Of a stretch of 64,000 nucleotides of DNA, positions 1 to 10,785 are shown in pieces. The notes beneath the pieces are model-generated. The model worked only from the letters and a program-made list of their open reading frames with translations, ran no database searches and was not told the origin of the DNA. Origin of the DNA: Hyperoplus lanceolatus (Eukaryota; Chordata; Actinopteri; Uranoscopiformes; Ammodytidae); NCBI GenBank assembly GCA_026929865.2, contig CM049410.1:14936501-15000500 (forward strand), read 5' to 3'. The position numbers were made by a program, and so were the translations under genes. Position 1 is the first letter of the stretch. Each line of letters begins with the position of its first letter.

Positions 1-5
1 CCACC

Positions 6-423
6 ATGACAGTTTTACTAAGTTTCTTCCTCTTGACTCTCATTTCAGGTGAGTGAAGTCCAGTGTACAGCAGAGGAGGAGAAAGTCTGCTGGCTCCCTG
101 TCATCTAAACACTGTGTCTTTTTCAGCTGCTCAGGGCCAGTCCCTCACCTCCTCAGAGCCAGTGGTCAGCAGAGCTGGAGAGCGAGTCACTCTGTCCTGT
201 AAAGTGGAAGGACTTGCTCTGTCTTGGCTGCACTGGATCCGTCAGAAACCTGGCAAGGGACTAGAATGGATCGGACGCATTGATAGCGGAACTGGCACAA
301 TATTTGCCCAAAGTGTCCAAGGCCAGTTTTCCATCACCAAAGACCCTTCCAGAATGCTTGTGTTCTTAGAGGTGAAGAGTCTGAAACAAGAGGACTCTGC
401 AGTTTATTATTGTGCACGAGAGC
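6..423 (+). CDS. ighv: IGHV segment V1 (group D), intact
   Basis: Immunoglobulin heavy-chain V segment, joined to D and J by V(D)J recombination to form the antigen-binding domain of secreted or membrane IgM/IgT. Leader exon 6-48 (MTVLLSFFLLTLIS, GT donor at 49); V exon 127-423 after a TTTTTCAG acceptor. The mature domain starts QGQSLTSSEP, has the first Cys in TLSCK, Trp in [16 protein letters not shown] and ends [10 protein letters not shown]. The RSS follows directly: heptamer CACAGTG 424-430, 22-bp spacer, nonamer ACAAAAACT 453-461. The promoter lies before the window start. V18 is its broken near-copy. Confidence 0.93.
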
Positions 424-461
424 CACAGTGACACACCGGACTACAAAGCTGTACAAAAACT

Positions 462-957
462 GAACAATGATGATCTCTGTATGAGAAGCACTGAGGCATG
501 GCAGGGCCTTGAAAAACAAATTTCCCATTGAATAATGCGCAATTTACAATGGAACTCATTATATCAATGTGTATATTCTTCAGACTGTTGGGAAAGTTTA
601 TCATAACTCTAGGCAACACCTGCATTTATAAGAAGACAACCTAAGTTACTACATCAAATCAACAGTGAAAATGTTGCCTTAAAAACGTCTGTATTATAAA
701 ATGCACTAACTTAAACCGACTTAATAATGAGTTTTAAGACACATTTCTACTGGTAAATCCAATTATAGAAAGGCTTCAAGTAAAATTCAATTATTAATTA
801 CTAGCATAAAGCTTTTGACATTTAGGTCAATATAAGCTCTTTCAAAAATGATGTTATTTAAATGAACAACGATTTCTCTTCCTAGTCTGCTCACTTGAGA
901 AGACACTGTTTACACCTTCAACCGATTTTGAGGAAATTCAAAAGTTCAATCAATAAT
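462..957. other. Intergenic spacer V1-V2
   Basis: AT-rich sequence without a gene. It is homologous to the spacers at 29069-29540 and 40095-40395, which places V1-V2, V18-V19 and the V22-V23 junction in one duplicated lineage. Confidence 0.6.
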
Positions 958-1052
958 ATGCAAATACATGTTACTTATAAGGAAGGGATGTGTGTGTGTC
1001 TGTGTCGGTGAGAGACATAAGAGCTCCCATCAGTTCAGCTTCAACATCGACC

Positions 1053-1501
1053 ATGTTCTCTGTGGCTCTGATACTGCTGCTGGCAGCTGGATCCTGTGAG
1101 GAGCTTTCAGTGGATTCTCACCAATAAACACATTAGAAACACTGAATAGTCAGATGAATGATGGAGATAATGTTGATTTCTGTTTCCACAGGTGTGAATG
1201 GTATTGGTCTCGTCCAGCCAGACTCAATGGTTGTGCAGCCTGGACAGCCTCTGACCATCACCTGTCAGGTCTCTGGTTATTCTTTGACTCATAACAGCTA
1301 TGCAACAGGTTGGATCAGACAGCGTGAAGGAAAACCGATGGACTGGATTTTTCATCAGTGGGGTGGAGGAGAATTTTACCAAAATAATGCTCTGAAGAAC
1401 AAGTTCAGCTACAGCAGAGACACTTCTGCTGCAACAGTGACTATCAAAGGACAGAGTCTGCAGCCTGAGGACACAGCTGTGTATTACTGTGTACGTCGAC
1501 C
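1053..1501 (+). CDS. ighv: IGHV segment V2 (group C), intact
   Basis: Heavy-chain V segment. Octamer ATGCAAAT at 958-965. Leader exon 1053-1095 (MFSVALILLLAAGS), V exon 1192-1501 after TTTCCACAG. Mature domain GLVQPDSMVVQPGQ, first Cys in TITCQV, framework 2 WIRQREGKPMDWI (KPMDW in place of the usual KGLEW, a group C trait), end DTAVYYCVRRP. RSS: CACAGTG 1502-1508, 23-bp spacer, nonamer ACAAATACC 1532-1540. It is the only intact group C gene here; V15, V19, V23 and the 3' half of V9 are broken. Confidence 0.92.
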
Positions 1502-1540
1502 CACAGTGATACAAACCACCAACAGACCTGCACAAATACC

Positions 1541-2194
1541 CAGCAACCAGCAACACCCAACCTCACACATGTTGTAAAGAACATTTCAATAACCCGTCTG
1601 AAGAAGGAACAACAACATGAAACAAATGTAATCAAAAATCAAGTTTGGCTCGGTCACCACTAAAATAGGCAGATGAAGTGTTCACTAAATAAATGACTTT
1701 CATAAATTGAAACTATAGAATTACGTAATTAATCAATTTTTAGACAAAAGTGATCATGAAACAAATATCACCAGAGACAACACATTTGGCTGAATCATAA
1801 CAATAATAATAAAAAACTATATGTCCAAAAAAAAAAAATAAATTGAAAATTTGGATGATGAAATAAAGTAAAATAAATTAAAATAAAATAAAATATTATT
1901 TATACTATGGAATTATGATCTCAAAGTCACTGATGAGAAACTGAGACTTCATATGCTTATTTATGGTTACAATAATTTGCATAAACCATACGTATATTAA
2001 TGTTCTAGATGTCTGAACTAAGACTAACATGTTACATTATGGTTGTGTTGTCAATACGGAAAGTAATTGTACACTGTTTTAAACATGTCTGATACACATC
2101 AAAACAGATTATTTAAAGGTTAAAGGGGGTGAAGGGGAAAGAAATTAATTTATTATCACCAGTCCAGCTGTTTCCTACTGGTAGGGAGGAGTCA
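1541..2194. other. Intergenic spacer V2-V3
   Basis: AT-rich, no gene seen. It aligns with 40963-41593 (V23-V24), including the stretch before the group A promoter. Confidence 0.55.
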
Positions 2195-2274
2195 ATGCAA
2201 AACTCAGATGTCCTCCTCCTCTACTTATGTGACTGCAGAGAGGAGGATAGAGAACAGTGGACACACAGTTTAAC

Positions 2275-2711
2275 ATGATGGACTATAGGACAGGACTGCT
2301 GCTTTTAACTCTCTGCTGGGCAGGTGAAGCTCTTCACTGATCTGTTTTTCTTCATTGTTTTCATTTGTGTCACCAGCTTATTTAACTTGGTGTTCTCTTA
2401 TCCAGGTGTTGATGGTCAGACTCTGACAGAATCTGAACCAGCGGTTAAAAGACCTGGAGAATCCCACAGATTGACCTGTACAGCCTCTGGATTCACATTA
2501 GGCAGCTACCATATGGCCTGGATCAGACAGGCTCCTGGACAAGGACTGGAATGGATGGCTTGGATTAGCACTAGCAGTGGTAGCATCTACTACTCTCAGT
2601 CAGTCCAAGGCCGGTTCACCATCTCCAGAGACAACAGCAAACAGCAGCTGTATCTGCAGATGAACAGTCTGAAGACTGAAGATTCTGCTGTTTATTATTG
2701 TGCTCGAGAGC
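2275..2711 (+). CDS. ighv: IGHV segment V3 (group A), intact
   Basis: Heavy-chain V segment. Octamer-like ATGCAAAA at 2195-2202, about 73 bp before the ATG; group A promoters have a CTTCCTCCTCTACTTATG stretch rather than a clear TATA box. Leader exon 2275-2323 ([17 protein letters not shown]), V exon 2406-2711. CDR1 [10 protein letters not shown], framework 2 ends QGLEWMA (other group A genes have KGLEW), CDR2 ISTSSGSI, end [20 protein letters not shown] 2712-2718, 23-bp spacer, ACAAAATCC 2742-2750. With V4 it is the counterpart of V24-V25. Confidence 0.93.
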
Positions 2712-2750
2712 CACAGTGACTGGAGTTGGTGGAGCAGCTGTACAAAATCC

Positions 2751-3745
2751 TAAAGTACTCATACTTGGGCTGGAGGAGCCCACGCACATCATATATACCA
2801 TAGAACATATTTTATATGATACACTTTTAATTAAACATATATTTGAATGATGTAATGTATGCATACATTTAAAAAAAACTGTTGCTTGTAAATATTCCTA
2901 CCTTTGAAATAAGGCTTTCACAATTGCAATACATAAACAATAAAATACAAATGTATAAAAAGCTAATCTTATCTGGTTTAATATGAGAGTGAAAGAAGTC
3001 CAGTTCCTCTTCCTAGAGGGGTCGTTGTACTAAAAGGAGAAGCTGAGATCTTTTCTTCTCATTCACTTTAACTGACACTGATGTAGTTCTGTCACAGGTT
3101 TTAGTTCCTTCCAGCTGTTTTCCTCTAGAAGCTTCTCTGTACGTCTGTGTCTTCAAACATCTGCAGACACTGACACCATTAAAAGCCTTTATGCAAATCT
3201 GCAAACCAGCAGACCAATACTCAAGTTTTCATGTTCCTGGCTGCTGCTATCTTCTGTTAAATAAAGAATGAAGTACAATGAGTAAGGACAAATATATGTA
3301 CATATATGTAAATACTGTATATTTTCAAATGTCTTTAACTTCCAATATGAATGACCGTTTTTACATGTAAAAAGATATGTGCATATGAAAGTCATTCTTG
3401 GTTATTGCTTTTGTTTCCATGGGTGTACATCATCATTGTTATTGCAATGCTGATTTGAATAAATGTGATTCATTTTTATATTCAGATTATGAAAATTATC
3501 CTGAGTTTCGTTTTCAATTATGCATCTTTACATCTAGGCATTAAAAGTTAACAGTAAACGCAAAGCTAACAGTTATTTTTTGGTAAATTGAGGGGCATAT
3601 TCAAAATGTTTTTAGTGATATTAAAATATATATACATCAGAGATGACTTACAGGCATGTTTTCACTCTGCAGATATAATAACACTGAACTTACTCTTCTA
3701 TTGGCTCCAGTTAGACCAACATTGATGCTTCATATGTTTGATTAT
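2751..3745. other. Intergenic spacer V3-V4 with orphan-octamer block
   Basis: No V exon or leader. At about 3050-3250 it holds a conserved block (CTGTCACAG, then CTTCAAACATCTGCAGACAC, then a perfect octamer ATGCAAAT at 3191-3198) that recurs between V genes across the window. The whole spacer aligns with 42145-43207. Confidence 0.6.
3191..3198 (+). promoter_or_regulatory. Orphan octamer ATGCAAAT in conserved spacer block
   Basis: Perfect Oct-type octamer about 650 bp before the V4 start, with no leader exon in its reach. Paralogous blocks keep it at 14939-14946, 35371-35378, 42631-42638 and 61191-61198; it is altered at about 11646 and about 18311. The context ATGCAAATCTGCAAA resembles the V28 promoter at 47184, so it may be the relic promoter of lost V genes or a retained element. 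Confidence 0.45.
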
Positions 3746-3839
3746 ATGCAAACTCACTGATCCTCCTAGTTACTTGGCTATATAAACTTCCCATCAGGCT
3801 ATCAGGGGAGTTCACAGCACGTCACTGTCAACATAAACA

Positions 3840-4270
3840 ATGTTTCCCGTAGCTCTGCTGCTGTTAGCAGCTGGATGTGAGTCTCTCTGGATTATCAAAG
3901 TTTTAGGCAACAGTTCCACTTTGAAGTTCAACTTGATGATTTCTTACAAAATGCATGTTTTTCTTTTAACAGGTGTGAAGTGTGAACAGTTGACACAGCC
4001 AGCCTCTGTGACTGTGCAGCCAGGTCAACGTCTGGCCATCACCTGTCAGGTCTCTTATTCTGTGGGCAGCCACTACACAGCTTGGATCAGACAGCCTGCA
4101 GGGAAGGGACTGGAGTGGATTGGGATGAAATATACTGGAGCTTCATTCTACAAAGATTCACTGAAGAACAAGTTCAGTATCGACTTAGACTCTTCCAGCA
4201 AGACAGTGACTCTAAATGGACAGAATGTGCAGCCTGAAGACACTGCTGTGTATTACTGTGCCAGAAGAGA
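3840..4270 (+). CDS. ighv: IGHV segment V4 (group B), intact
   Basis: Heavy-chain V segment. Octamer ATGCAAAC 3746-3753 and TATA box TATATAAA 3779-3786. Leader exon 3840-3876 (MFPVALLLLAAG, one Leu shorter than its relatives), V exon 3973-4270. Mature start CVKCEQLTQPASVTVQPGQ, CDR1 SYSVGSHYTA, CDR2 MKYTGAS, end [14 protein letters not shown]: non-consensus heptamer CACAATA 4271-4277, 23-bp spacer, perfect nonamer ACAAAAACC 4301-4309. The CACAATA heptamer is common to all group B genes. Confidence 0.92.
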
Positions 4271-4309
4271 CACAATAACACAAAGCATCAGTAGACCTGT
4301 ACAAAAACC

Positions 4310-4680
4310 CCTCAGTGTCTGAACACTTGTAACATGAAGCCACCAGAGGAGGAGCTATAAGACCACTAACCTTTTCACGATCAGTTCATTGAGGAAAACA
4401 TATATTTAATTTTTTATTTTATTTTTACAGTTTATAAGATGGGGAAAACATTTATTTAAAATAACCTTATAGAGAAAGACATCCAACATATAGATCTTTC
4501 CGATACAAAAATTAATCTCACATGAGTGAACTTATTCAGTAACAACTGTCTATCAACTTAAATATATATACATAATAAAAACGTATAATATTAATTTTGA
4601 TGTATGCATGATTCATGTTTAACAATTATGACCTTTAACAATTGTTTCATATATATGTTGTGGTTGAGGAGGAGGAGTCA
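4310..4680. other. Intergenic spacer V4-V5
   Basis: AT-rich, no gene. From about 4550 it becomes homologous to about 48133 onward, marking the left edge of the large duplication V5-V9 / V29-V32. Confidence 0.55.
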
Positions 4681-4688
4681 ATGTAAAA
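4681..4688 (+). promoter_or_regulatory. Degenerate octamer of V5
   Basis: ATGTAAAA where the paralogue V29 has ATGCAAAA (48274-48281): the invariant C is lost, consistent with the pseudogene state of V5. Confidence 0.6.
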
Positions 4689-4792
4689 CTCTCCATCTCT
4701 TCCAAATGTACACATGTGTTGCAGAGTGAAGGACAGACACTAAATCACAGACATAAACACAGTAGACTGGACAGAGACAACTGACTCTTACA

Positions 4793-5060
4793 ATGATCAG
4801 ATCTCATTATTTGGTTGGTTTCTTCCTCCTGTCAGTTAACTGGGCAGGTAAGAACAATACTTGTTTTCTGGCTCCAAAGACAATATAGCAGCATTACAGT
4901 AACTAATGCGTTGTTTAAATGTCTCTAGGTACTGACAGTCAAACGCTGACTGAGTCTGAACCAGCGATGAATGGGATGGCCTGGAGAATCCCACAGACTG
5001 ACCTGCACATATTCAGGGTTTCAGTCTGAAGACTGAAGATTCTGCTGTTTATTATTGTGC
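4793..5060 (+). pseudogene. ighv: IGHV pseudogene V5 (group E), internally deleted
   Basis: Leader exon 4793-4847 (MIRSHYLVGFFLLSVNWAG) with a good GTAAG donor, then V exon 4929-5060 starting [12 protein letters not shown]. Compared with V29 the exon has a 4-bp length change in framework 1 and loses everything from the end of framework 1 to late framework 3: TCAGGGTTT runs straight into CAGTCTGAAGACTGAAG. The end reads TATTATTGTGCT, but the heptamer is also gone; only a nonamer-like ACAAAATCC at 5080-5088 remains. It is not recombinable. Confidence 0.88.
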
Positions 5061-5088
5061 TCAGCTGTGGAGCAGCTGAACAAAATCC

Positions 5089-5460
5089 TACAGTACTCAA
5101 CTTTACCACAATTATCTCACGTGCTTATATCCCAATGAGAGGAAAATAATATAATGTAGTTACAGATCACTGAGAGATTAAATGCATCAACCAGATTTTC
5201 AACCGTGCACTCAATTGACTGTCCACGTACAAAATCATACTTAATTGTTATATGACTTTAATAAAGATTATCTGATGGATAAACAGGCAGACTTTGTGCT
5301 CCTGTCCTTTTTGTGTATGTAGATTAGAGAATATTAAAAGATTCAGCGCAAAATTGCCTTGGTGCAAATACCACCTAATTCTCAAAGACCAGTGCTTATT
5401 GACACAGCAGTTATACTGGTACAATTTACCACAGCAGAGATGCTTGTACTAAAACACCAC

Positions 5461-5511
<51 letters not shown>

Positions 5512-5609
5512 CATTTTGTCATTTGGCCAACATAAAAATATAAATGAAATGAATGATGAAAATCTATCTGTGTCACATGTTCCCTTTTAAAACCCATAGA
5601 GGGAGGGCT
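5089..5609. other. Intergenic spacer V5-V6
   Basis: No gene. It contains a (CT)n microsatellite at about 5462-5505 and aligns with 49765-50308, which has a (CT)n tract of different length at about 50153-50191. Confidence 0.6.
5462..5505. repeat. (CT)n microsatellite
   Basis: About 22 uninterrupted CT units followed by a T run; the orthologous tract in the second duplication copy (about 50153-50191) is shorter. Confidence 0.9.
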
Positions 5610-5728
5610 ATGCAAACTCTTCCTCTCTTATAAACACACCACCAACAACTTGTGGCAGAACACTGGGACACTTCTAGACATTTCTGAAACACTCAAATCA
5701 GAAAGCACCAAACTACAGTGTGTATTAC

Positions 5729-6183
5729 ATGATGGGAAAAACAATAATCTGGAGTATATTATTTTTAGTTTCTATTCATGGTGAGTAAATCCTTTCTGCT
5801 TTATTTTGTTTGTAAACATCCAATATCCGTGATTTACAAGTTTGTTGGACGATGATCAGAATCTCTTTGTTTGCAGGAGTTTGGAGTGAGATCAAACTGG
5901 AGCAGACTCCTTCTGTGATGAAAAGACCTGGAGAGACAGTGAAGATGTCATGTATAATATCTGGGTTTGACATGACAAGCTACTATATAAGCTGGATACG
6001 ACAGAGGCCAGGGAAAGCTCTGGAGTGGATTGGGCAGATGAACGCTGGTTCAAACTCTGCTAGCTATGCCAGCTCTTTTCAGAATCGTTTCATCATGACT
6101 GAAGATGTGCCCAGCAGCACTCAGTACCTTGAAGTCCAGAGCCTGACAACAGAAGATTCTGCTGTTTACTTCTGTGCTCGAGA
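5729..6183 (+). CDS. ighv: IGHV segment V6 (group F), intact
   Basis: Heavy-chain V segment. Octamer ATGCAAAC 5610-5617, TATAAA 5629-5634. Leader exon 5729-5780 ([18 protein letters not shown]), V exon 5877-6183 after TTTGCAG. Mature start [22 protein letters not shown]1 [10 protein letters not shown], framework 2 [17 protein letters not shown]2 MNAGSNSA, framework 3 with an unusual [18 protein letters not shown], end [10 protein letters not shown] (Phe before Cys). RSS: CACAGTG 6184-6190, 23-bp spacer, ACAAAAACC 6214-6222. Nearly identical to V30. Confidence 0.93.
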
Positions 6184-6517
6184 CACAGTGACTGAAGACA
6201 GTGGAGCAGCTGCACAAAAACCTCCACAGATAACAAACAGCAACGTGATCCTAACAACATCTGGACTTTCTAACACAATCTTGTTTAAAAAGTTGTTTTT
6301 ATACAAGTGTGTCATGTGTGTAACATATTATAATCTCTGAAGATGAACTATGTTATTGTCTATTTATTCAAGAAAACAAACAAACAAACAAAACACATTA
6401 ATTTGACCATATTGGACAGTCAAAGTGCTTTCTGAAACAAGGCCTGGGATGACATTAGACAATAAAAAACTTGTCGTACAAACACACTGAATACATTGCT
6501 GGAGATGATTTGACATA

Positions 6518-8149
6518 CAGTCATATGAAAAAGTTTGGGAACCCCTCTCAGCCGGCATTATAATTGACTCTGCTTTCACAAAAAAAAGATAAAAGTGGTA
6601 TGTCTTTAATTTACCAGGAACAGCTAAGTACTGGGGTGTTTTCCAAACAAAGATTTTTTGAAAAGCAGTATTTGGTTGTATGAAATAAAATAAAATGTGA
6701 ATAACTGGCTGTGCAAAAATATGGGAACCCTTGCGGTCTTGCTGATTTTAATGCCTGTAACAGCATGTAAAACTGATTACTTTAAACACAAAGTTGGTTG
6801 GATTATGTTGTTAAGCCTTGAACCTCATAGAAATGTCTGTTTAATCATGAGAAAAGGTATTTAGGTGCCTAAATGCAAGTTGCACTTCTCTTTGACTCTC
6901 TGCTGAAGTGAGACAGAATGGGATCATCAAAACAGCTCCCGAAAGATCTGAAAAACAAAGATTGTTCATTGTCATGGTTTAGGGGAAGGCTACAAGAAGC
7001 TTTCCCAAAGGTTTCAATTGTCAATTTCGACTGTAGGGAACGTTGTCAGGGAATGGAAGGACACAGGCATAGTGGCAGTTAAACCAAGGCATGGCAGACC
7101 AAGAAAAAAACAGGAGCGGCATAGGTGGAGGATTGTGAGAATGGTTGCACACAATCCACAGATCACCTCCAAAGGCCTGCAAGAACATCTGGCTGCAGAT
7201 TGTGTATCTGTACATCGTTCAACCATTCAGCTCAATTTGCACCAAAACATCTGCTTTTTATAGAGACCAAATAACTTAATTTTTGTCTCATCAGTCCAAA
7301 GCATTTTCTTCCAATATGAATCTGGCTTGTCTAAATGAGCTTTTGCATACTCCATGCAACTGTATCTGTGGCGTGGGCGCAGAAAGGGCTTCCTTCTCAT
7401 CACCCGGCCATACAGATGTTTTGGTGCAAATTGCACTGAATTGTAGAACCATGTACAGATACACAATCTGCAGCCAGATGTTCTTGCAGGTCTTTGGAGG
7501 TGATCTGTGGGTTGTGTGCAACCATTCTCACAATCCGCCGCATATGCCGCTCTTGTACTTTTCTTGGTCTGCTAGACCTGGGTTTAACTGCAACTGTGCC
7601 TGTGTCCTTCCATTCCCTGACAACGTTCCTTACAGTAGAAATTGACAATTCAAACCATTGGGAAAGCTTCTTGTAGCCTTCCGCTAAAGCATGACAATGA
7701 ATAATCTTTGTTTTTAAGATCTTTCGGGAGCTGTTTTGATGATCCCATTCTGTCTCACGTCTGCAGAGAGTCAAAGAGAAGTGGAACTTGCATTTAGGCA
7801 CCTAAAATACCTTTTCTCATGATTAAACAGACCTTTATATGAGGTTCAAGGCTTAACAACATAATCCAACCAATTTTGTGTTTAAAGTCCTCAGTTTTAC
7901 ATGCTGTTACATGCATTAAAATCAGCAAGACCACAAGGGTTCCCATATTTTTGCACAGCCAGTTTTTCACATTTTATTTAATTTCATACAACCAAATACT
8001 GCTTTTCAAAAAATCTTTGTTTGGAAAACATCCCAGTACTTAGCTGTTCCTGGTAAATGAAAGACATACCACTTTTATCTTTTTTGTGTGAAAGCAGAGT
8101 CAATTATAATGCCAGCTGACAGGGGTTCCCAAACTTTTTCATATGATTG
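6518..8149. mobile_element. Foldback derivative of a Tc1-like transposon
   Basis: Ends are CAGTCATATGAAAAAG... and its inverted copy, flanked by TA. The arms (about 6518-7250 and 7425-8149) are inverted copies of the same Tc1 5' half. Each arm encodes the N-terminal helix-turn-helix of Tc1 transposase: 6919-7250 on + and 7801-7430 on -, with KKLSQ-FQLSISTVGNVV and a GRPRK linker. The right arm continues on - (7400-7227) to the first catalytic Asp in MLWTDETKIKLFG; the other two catalytic acids are absent. It is therefore not autonomous. A sister copy is at 51217-52714. Confidence 0.85.
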
Positions 8150-8151
8150 TA

Positions 8152-9197
8152 GATGGTAACTTATGACATTTGAACCTTCACCTTGGTAGATGCTTGAATG
8201 CTTGTTATTAGGGAACAAAAGGGGCTAATAACATGGGACCAGCTGTTATAGAGAGCTCTTCACCTTAGCTATCGTGTGATGATAGTCAACAAATGGGGCC
8301 GCTGATAAACTAATGTGTTTTCCATCCCCTCAAACCCGTCCTTAATGTACTCTCAATTCAGTATTTACAACTTCCAAGTCTAAGAAAATAATAAATATTG
8401 TTTAACCCTCATCCTATCAAGGTATTTTACATACATGGACTACTGACGGGGTCACTAGAGACCCAAGGCAAGAAAACTGAAAGAAACCACCATCAAAGAA
8501 AAATTTGAGAAAAACAACAGTATCATTTCAGGAGAGTTAAAGTTAAATTGCTCAATGCGAACAATGGAATGGAAGTGTTTTAGGCGAATATTAGTGTTTT
8601 AGAGTTACTCTGATGTCTGGAAAGATACACTCAATAAATAGTTATATTTATTAAAATTACCTCAATACATTTGTATTGTTGAAGAGCAGCAAATATAATA
8701 TGATGAGAAACCAATAACATTAAAGGCTGACCATGCAACATTTTCATTAAAACACTAATTATAGAGTCACACAAAAATAATCCGATTCAATTATTACTTC
8801 TGACCCACTAGAATGTGTGGTGGTGTGTTTATCTGCACAAGCCTCAATAGAAATGTTATCATGAACACATTTAAAAGCGAAACTTTCCCAAAATATAACA
8901 TTTTCCGTGGAGAATAAATAAATAAAATATCTGTCCGCCAGGAGAGAAACATGAACGTCAAGTGAAATGTAAGCTGTCCCTAATAGATTGATAGGGAATA
9001 TATATGTAAATAACTCACAAGTCAGTGGCCGTTAAAAAAAACTACTATGTTATGCACTGTGGACCAACGTAGCTATTATACATTTCACTGTGAGACTGGG
9101 TTGGATTAACAATTCCTAGTCATTACAGTTTCACCAGAAATACCGTCACGCAAGCGACATCCAAGTCCAGCTTAATCCTCGATGTGAGGAGGAGTCA
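8152..9197. other. Intergenic spacer before V7
   Basis: No gene or recognised element. Aligns at high identity with 52717-53762 in the second copy of the duplication. Confidence 0.55.
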
Positions 9198-9277
9198 ATG
9201 CAAAACTCTGATGTCTTCCCCCTCTACTTATGTGACTGCAGAGAGGAGGACAGAGAACAGTGGGCACACAGTTTAAC

Positions 9278-9718
9278 ATGATGGACTATAGGACAGGACT
9301 GCTGCTTTTAACTCTCTGCTGGGCAGGTGAAGCTCTTCTCTTTTTCCCCTTTCTTTCATGTTTTTTCAAGTTGTACATTTGTTGCATGTTATGATTTTCT
9401 TTGCTGTCTTGGCAGGTGTTGATGGTCAGACTCTGACACAATCTGAACCAGTGGTAAAAAGACCTGGAGAATCCCACAGATTGACCTGTACAACCTCTGG
9501 ATTGTCATTCAGTAGCTGGTGGATGGCCTGGATCAGACAAGCTCCTGGAAAAGGACTGGAATGGATCGCTACTGACGCTGGTGGCAGCAGCAAATACTAC
9601 TCCCAGTCAGTCCATGGCCGGTTTACCGTCTCCAGAGACAACAGCAAAGAGCAGCTGTATCTGCAGATGAACAGTCTGAAGACTGAAGATTCTGCTGTTT
9701 ATTATTGTGCTCGAGAGC
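9278..9718 (+). CDS. ighv: IGHV segment V7 (group A), intact
   Basis: Heavy-chain V segment. Octamer ATGCAAAA 9198-9205. Leader exon 9278-9326 ([17 protein letters not shown]), V exon 9416-9718. Framework 1 [18 protein letters not shown]1 [13 protein letters not shown]2 [28 protein letters not shown], end [20 protein letters not shown] 9719-9725, 23-bp spacer, ACAAAATCC 9749-9757. Promoter and intron match V31, but from mid framework 1 to the exon end it is essentially the same as V8, which suggests gene conversion. Confidence 0.93.
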
Positions 9719-9757
9719 CACAGTGACTGGAGACGGTGGAGCAGCTGTACAAAATCC

Positions 9758-10236
9758 TACAGAAGTCATCGTACCACTATCTCCCATGATTAATATCCTT
9801 ACTTCTAGTCTGAGAAAACATTCCAAACAGTTACACAAACACTTATTGAGAAACAATTATGTTTGATTGAAATATTTTTAAGCAGAAATATGAATGCAGA
9901 AATTCTGACAAAACATTAAAAACATTCCAAAGTAATTGCAGTCCAATCATCTTGACACCATTCAGAGTTGAAGTAGATTTAGAAACAAATGAGTTGGTCA
10001 CTCTTTGCAGATAGTGGCAGACAACACACACATTAAACAAGTTCAGATTATTAACATTCTTCTTAAACGAAATAACAATATTTTGTGTTCATCCACACTG
10101 AGACATCATTGTTTCTGTCTTTGGTAACATGCTTGTTGATAATAGGGAGCACACACACTGAAGAATAAAAGTTTGTTTTTTAATCACTAGAGGGCAGTCT
10201 GGGTTTGTTATTGTACTGAACATAATAAAGAATGTG
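9758..10236. other. Intergenic spacer V7-V8, left part
   Basis: No gene seen. The V7-V8 interval has no counterpart in the second duplication copy, where V31 stands in place of both genes. Confidence 0.5.
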
Positions 10237-10602
10237 CAGGGTTTCCCATAGTGTATTCCAGACATGGCAGCCCACCTTACCTAAATTGATCCTCCACTAT
10301 GCCAAGCATAGTATAGTTTGTTGTTTTGCCTACTGTTAATATCAGGATATTTGGTGTAAAGAAACCATGAAACTCTACCATGTCTCTGTTGGAAAATAAT
10401 ACATTCCATTACCTAGTTATATTATCAACATGTTATTTTTTTATCACACTATCACATATTGTATATCACATATCACAATATAATACTGTCATGAAAAATA
10501 CAGTGATGTAAATTTGAGGTCATATCTCCCATCCCTTCCTGTGAGCCGCCAACCCCCCTCCAATGCCACCATGTAATAACAACTTCTCTGGCGGAAACCC
10601 TG
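10237..10602. mobile_element. hAT-type MITE
   Basis: A 366-bp element with termini CAGGGTTTCC...GGAAACCCTG (10 identical bases), typical of non-autonomous hAT elements. Flanks share only ATGTG directly, so a full 8-bp target duplication is not evident. No coding capacity. Confidence 0.65.
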
Positions 10603-10785
10603 ATGTGCACTATGGTATCATCAAGCAAAAACAGAGGTTAATCAAATGTCCCTTTTTTCTGTTAAAGATCGGATCAAGCTCAATCCTCCATGTGAGGAGG
10701 AGTCAATGCAAAACTCTGATGTCTTCCTCCTCTACTTAAGTGACTTCAGAGAGGAGGACAGAGAACAGTGGCCACACAGTTTAAC

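Noticed and set aside
2616-2864. Minus-strand reading frames opposite V exon ends (also 9623-9856, 11136-11438, 42010-42198 and others)
   Set aside because: They are antisense to conserved framework 3 and recur only because the V exons recur; no start context or known domain.
3050-3250. An additional V gene at the orphan octamer
   Set aside because: No leader ATG with GT donor, no V exon and no RSS follow before V4.
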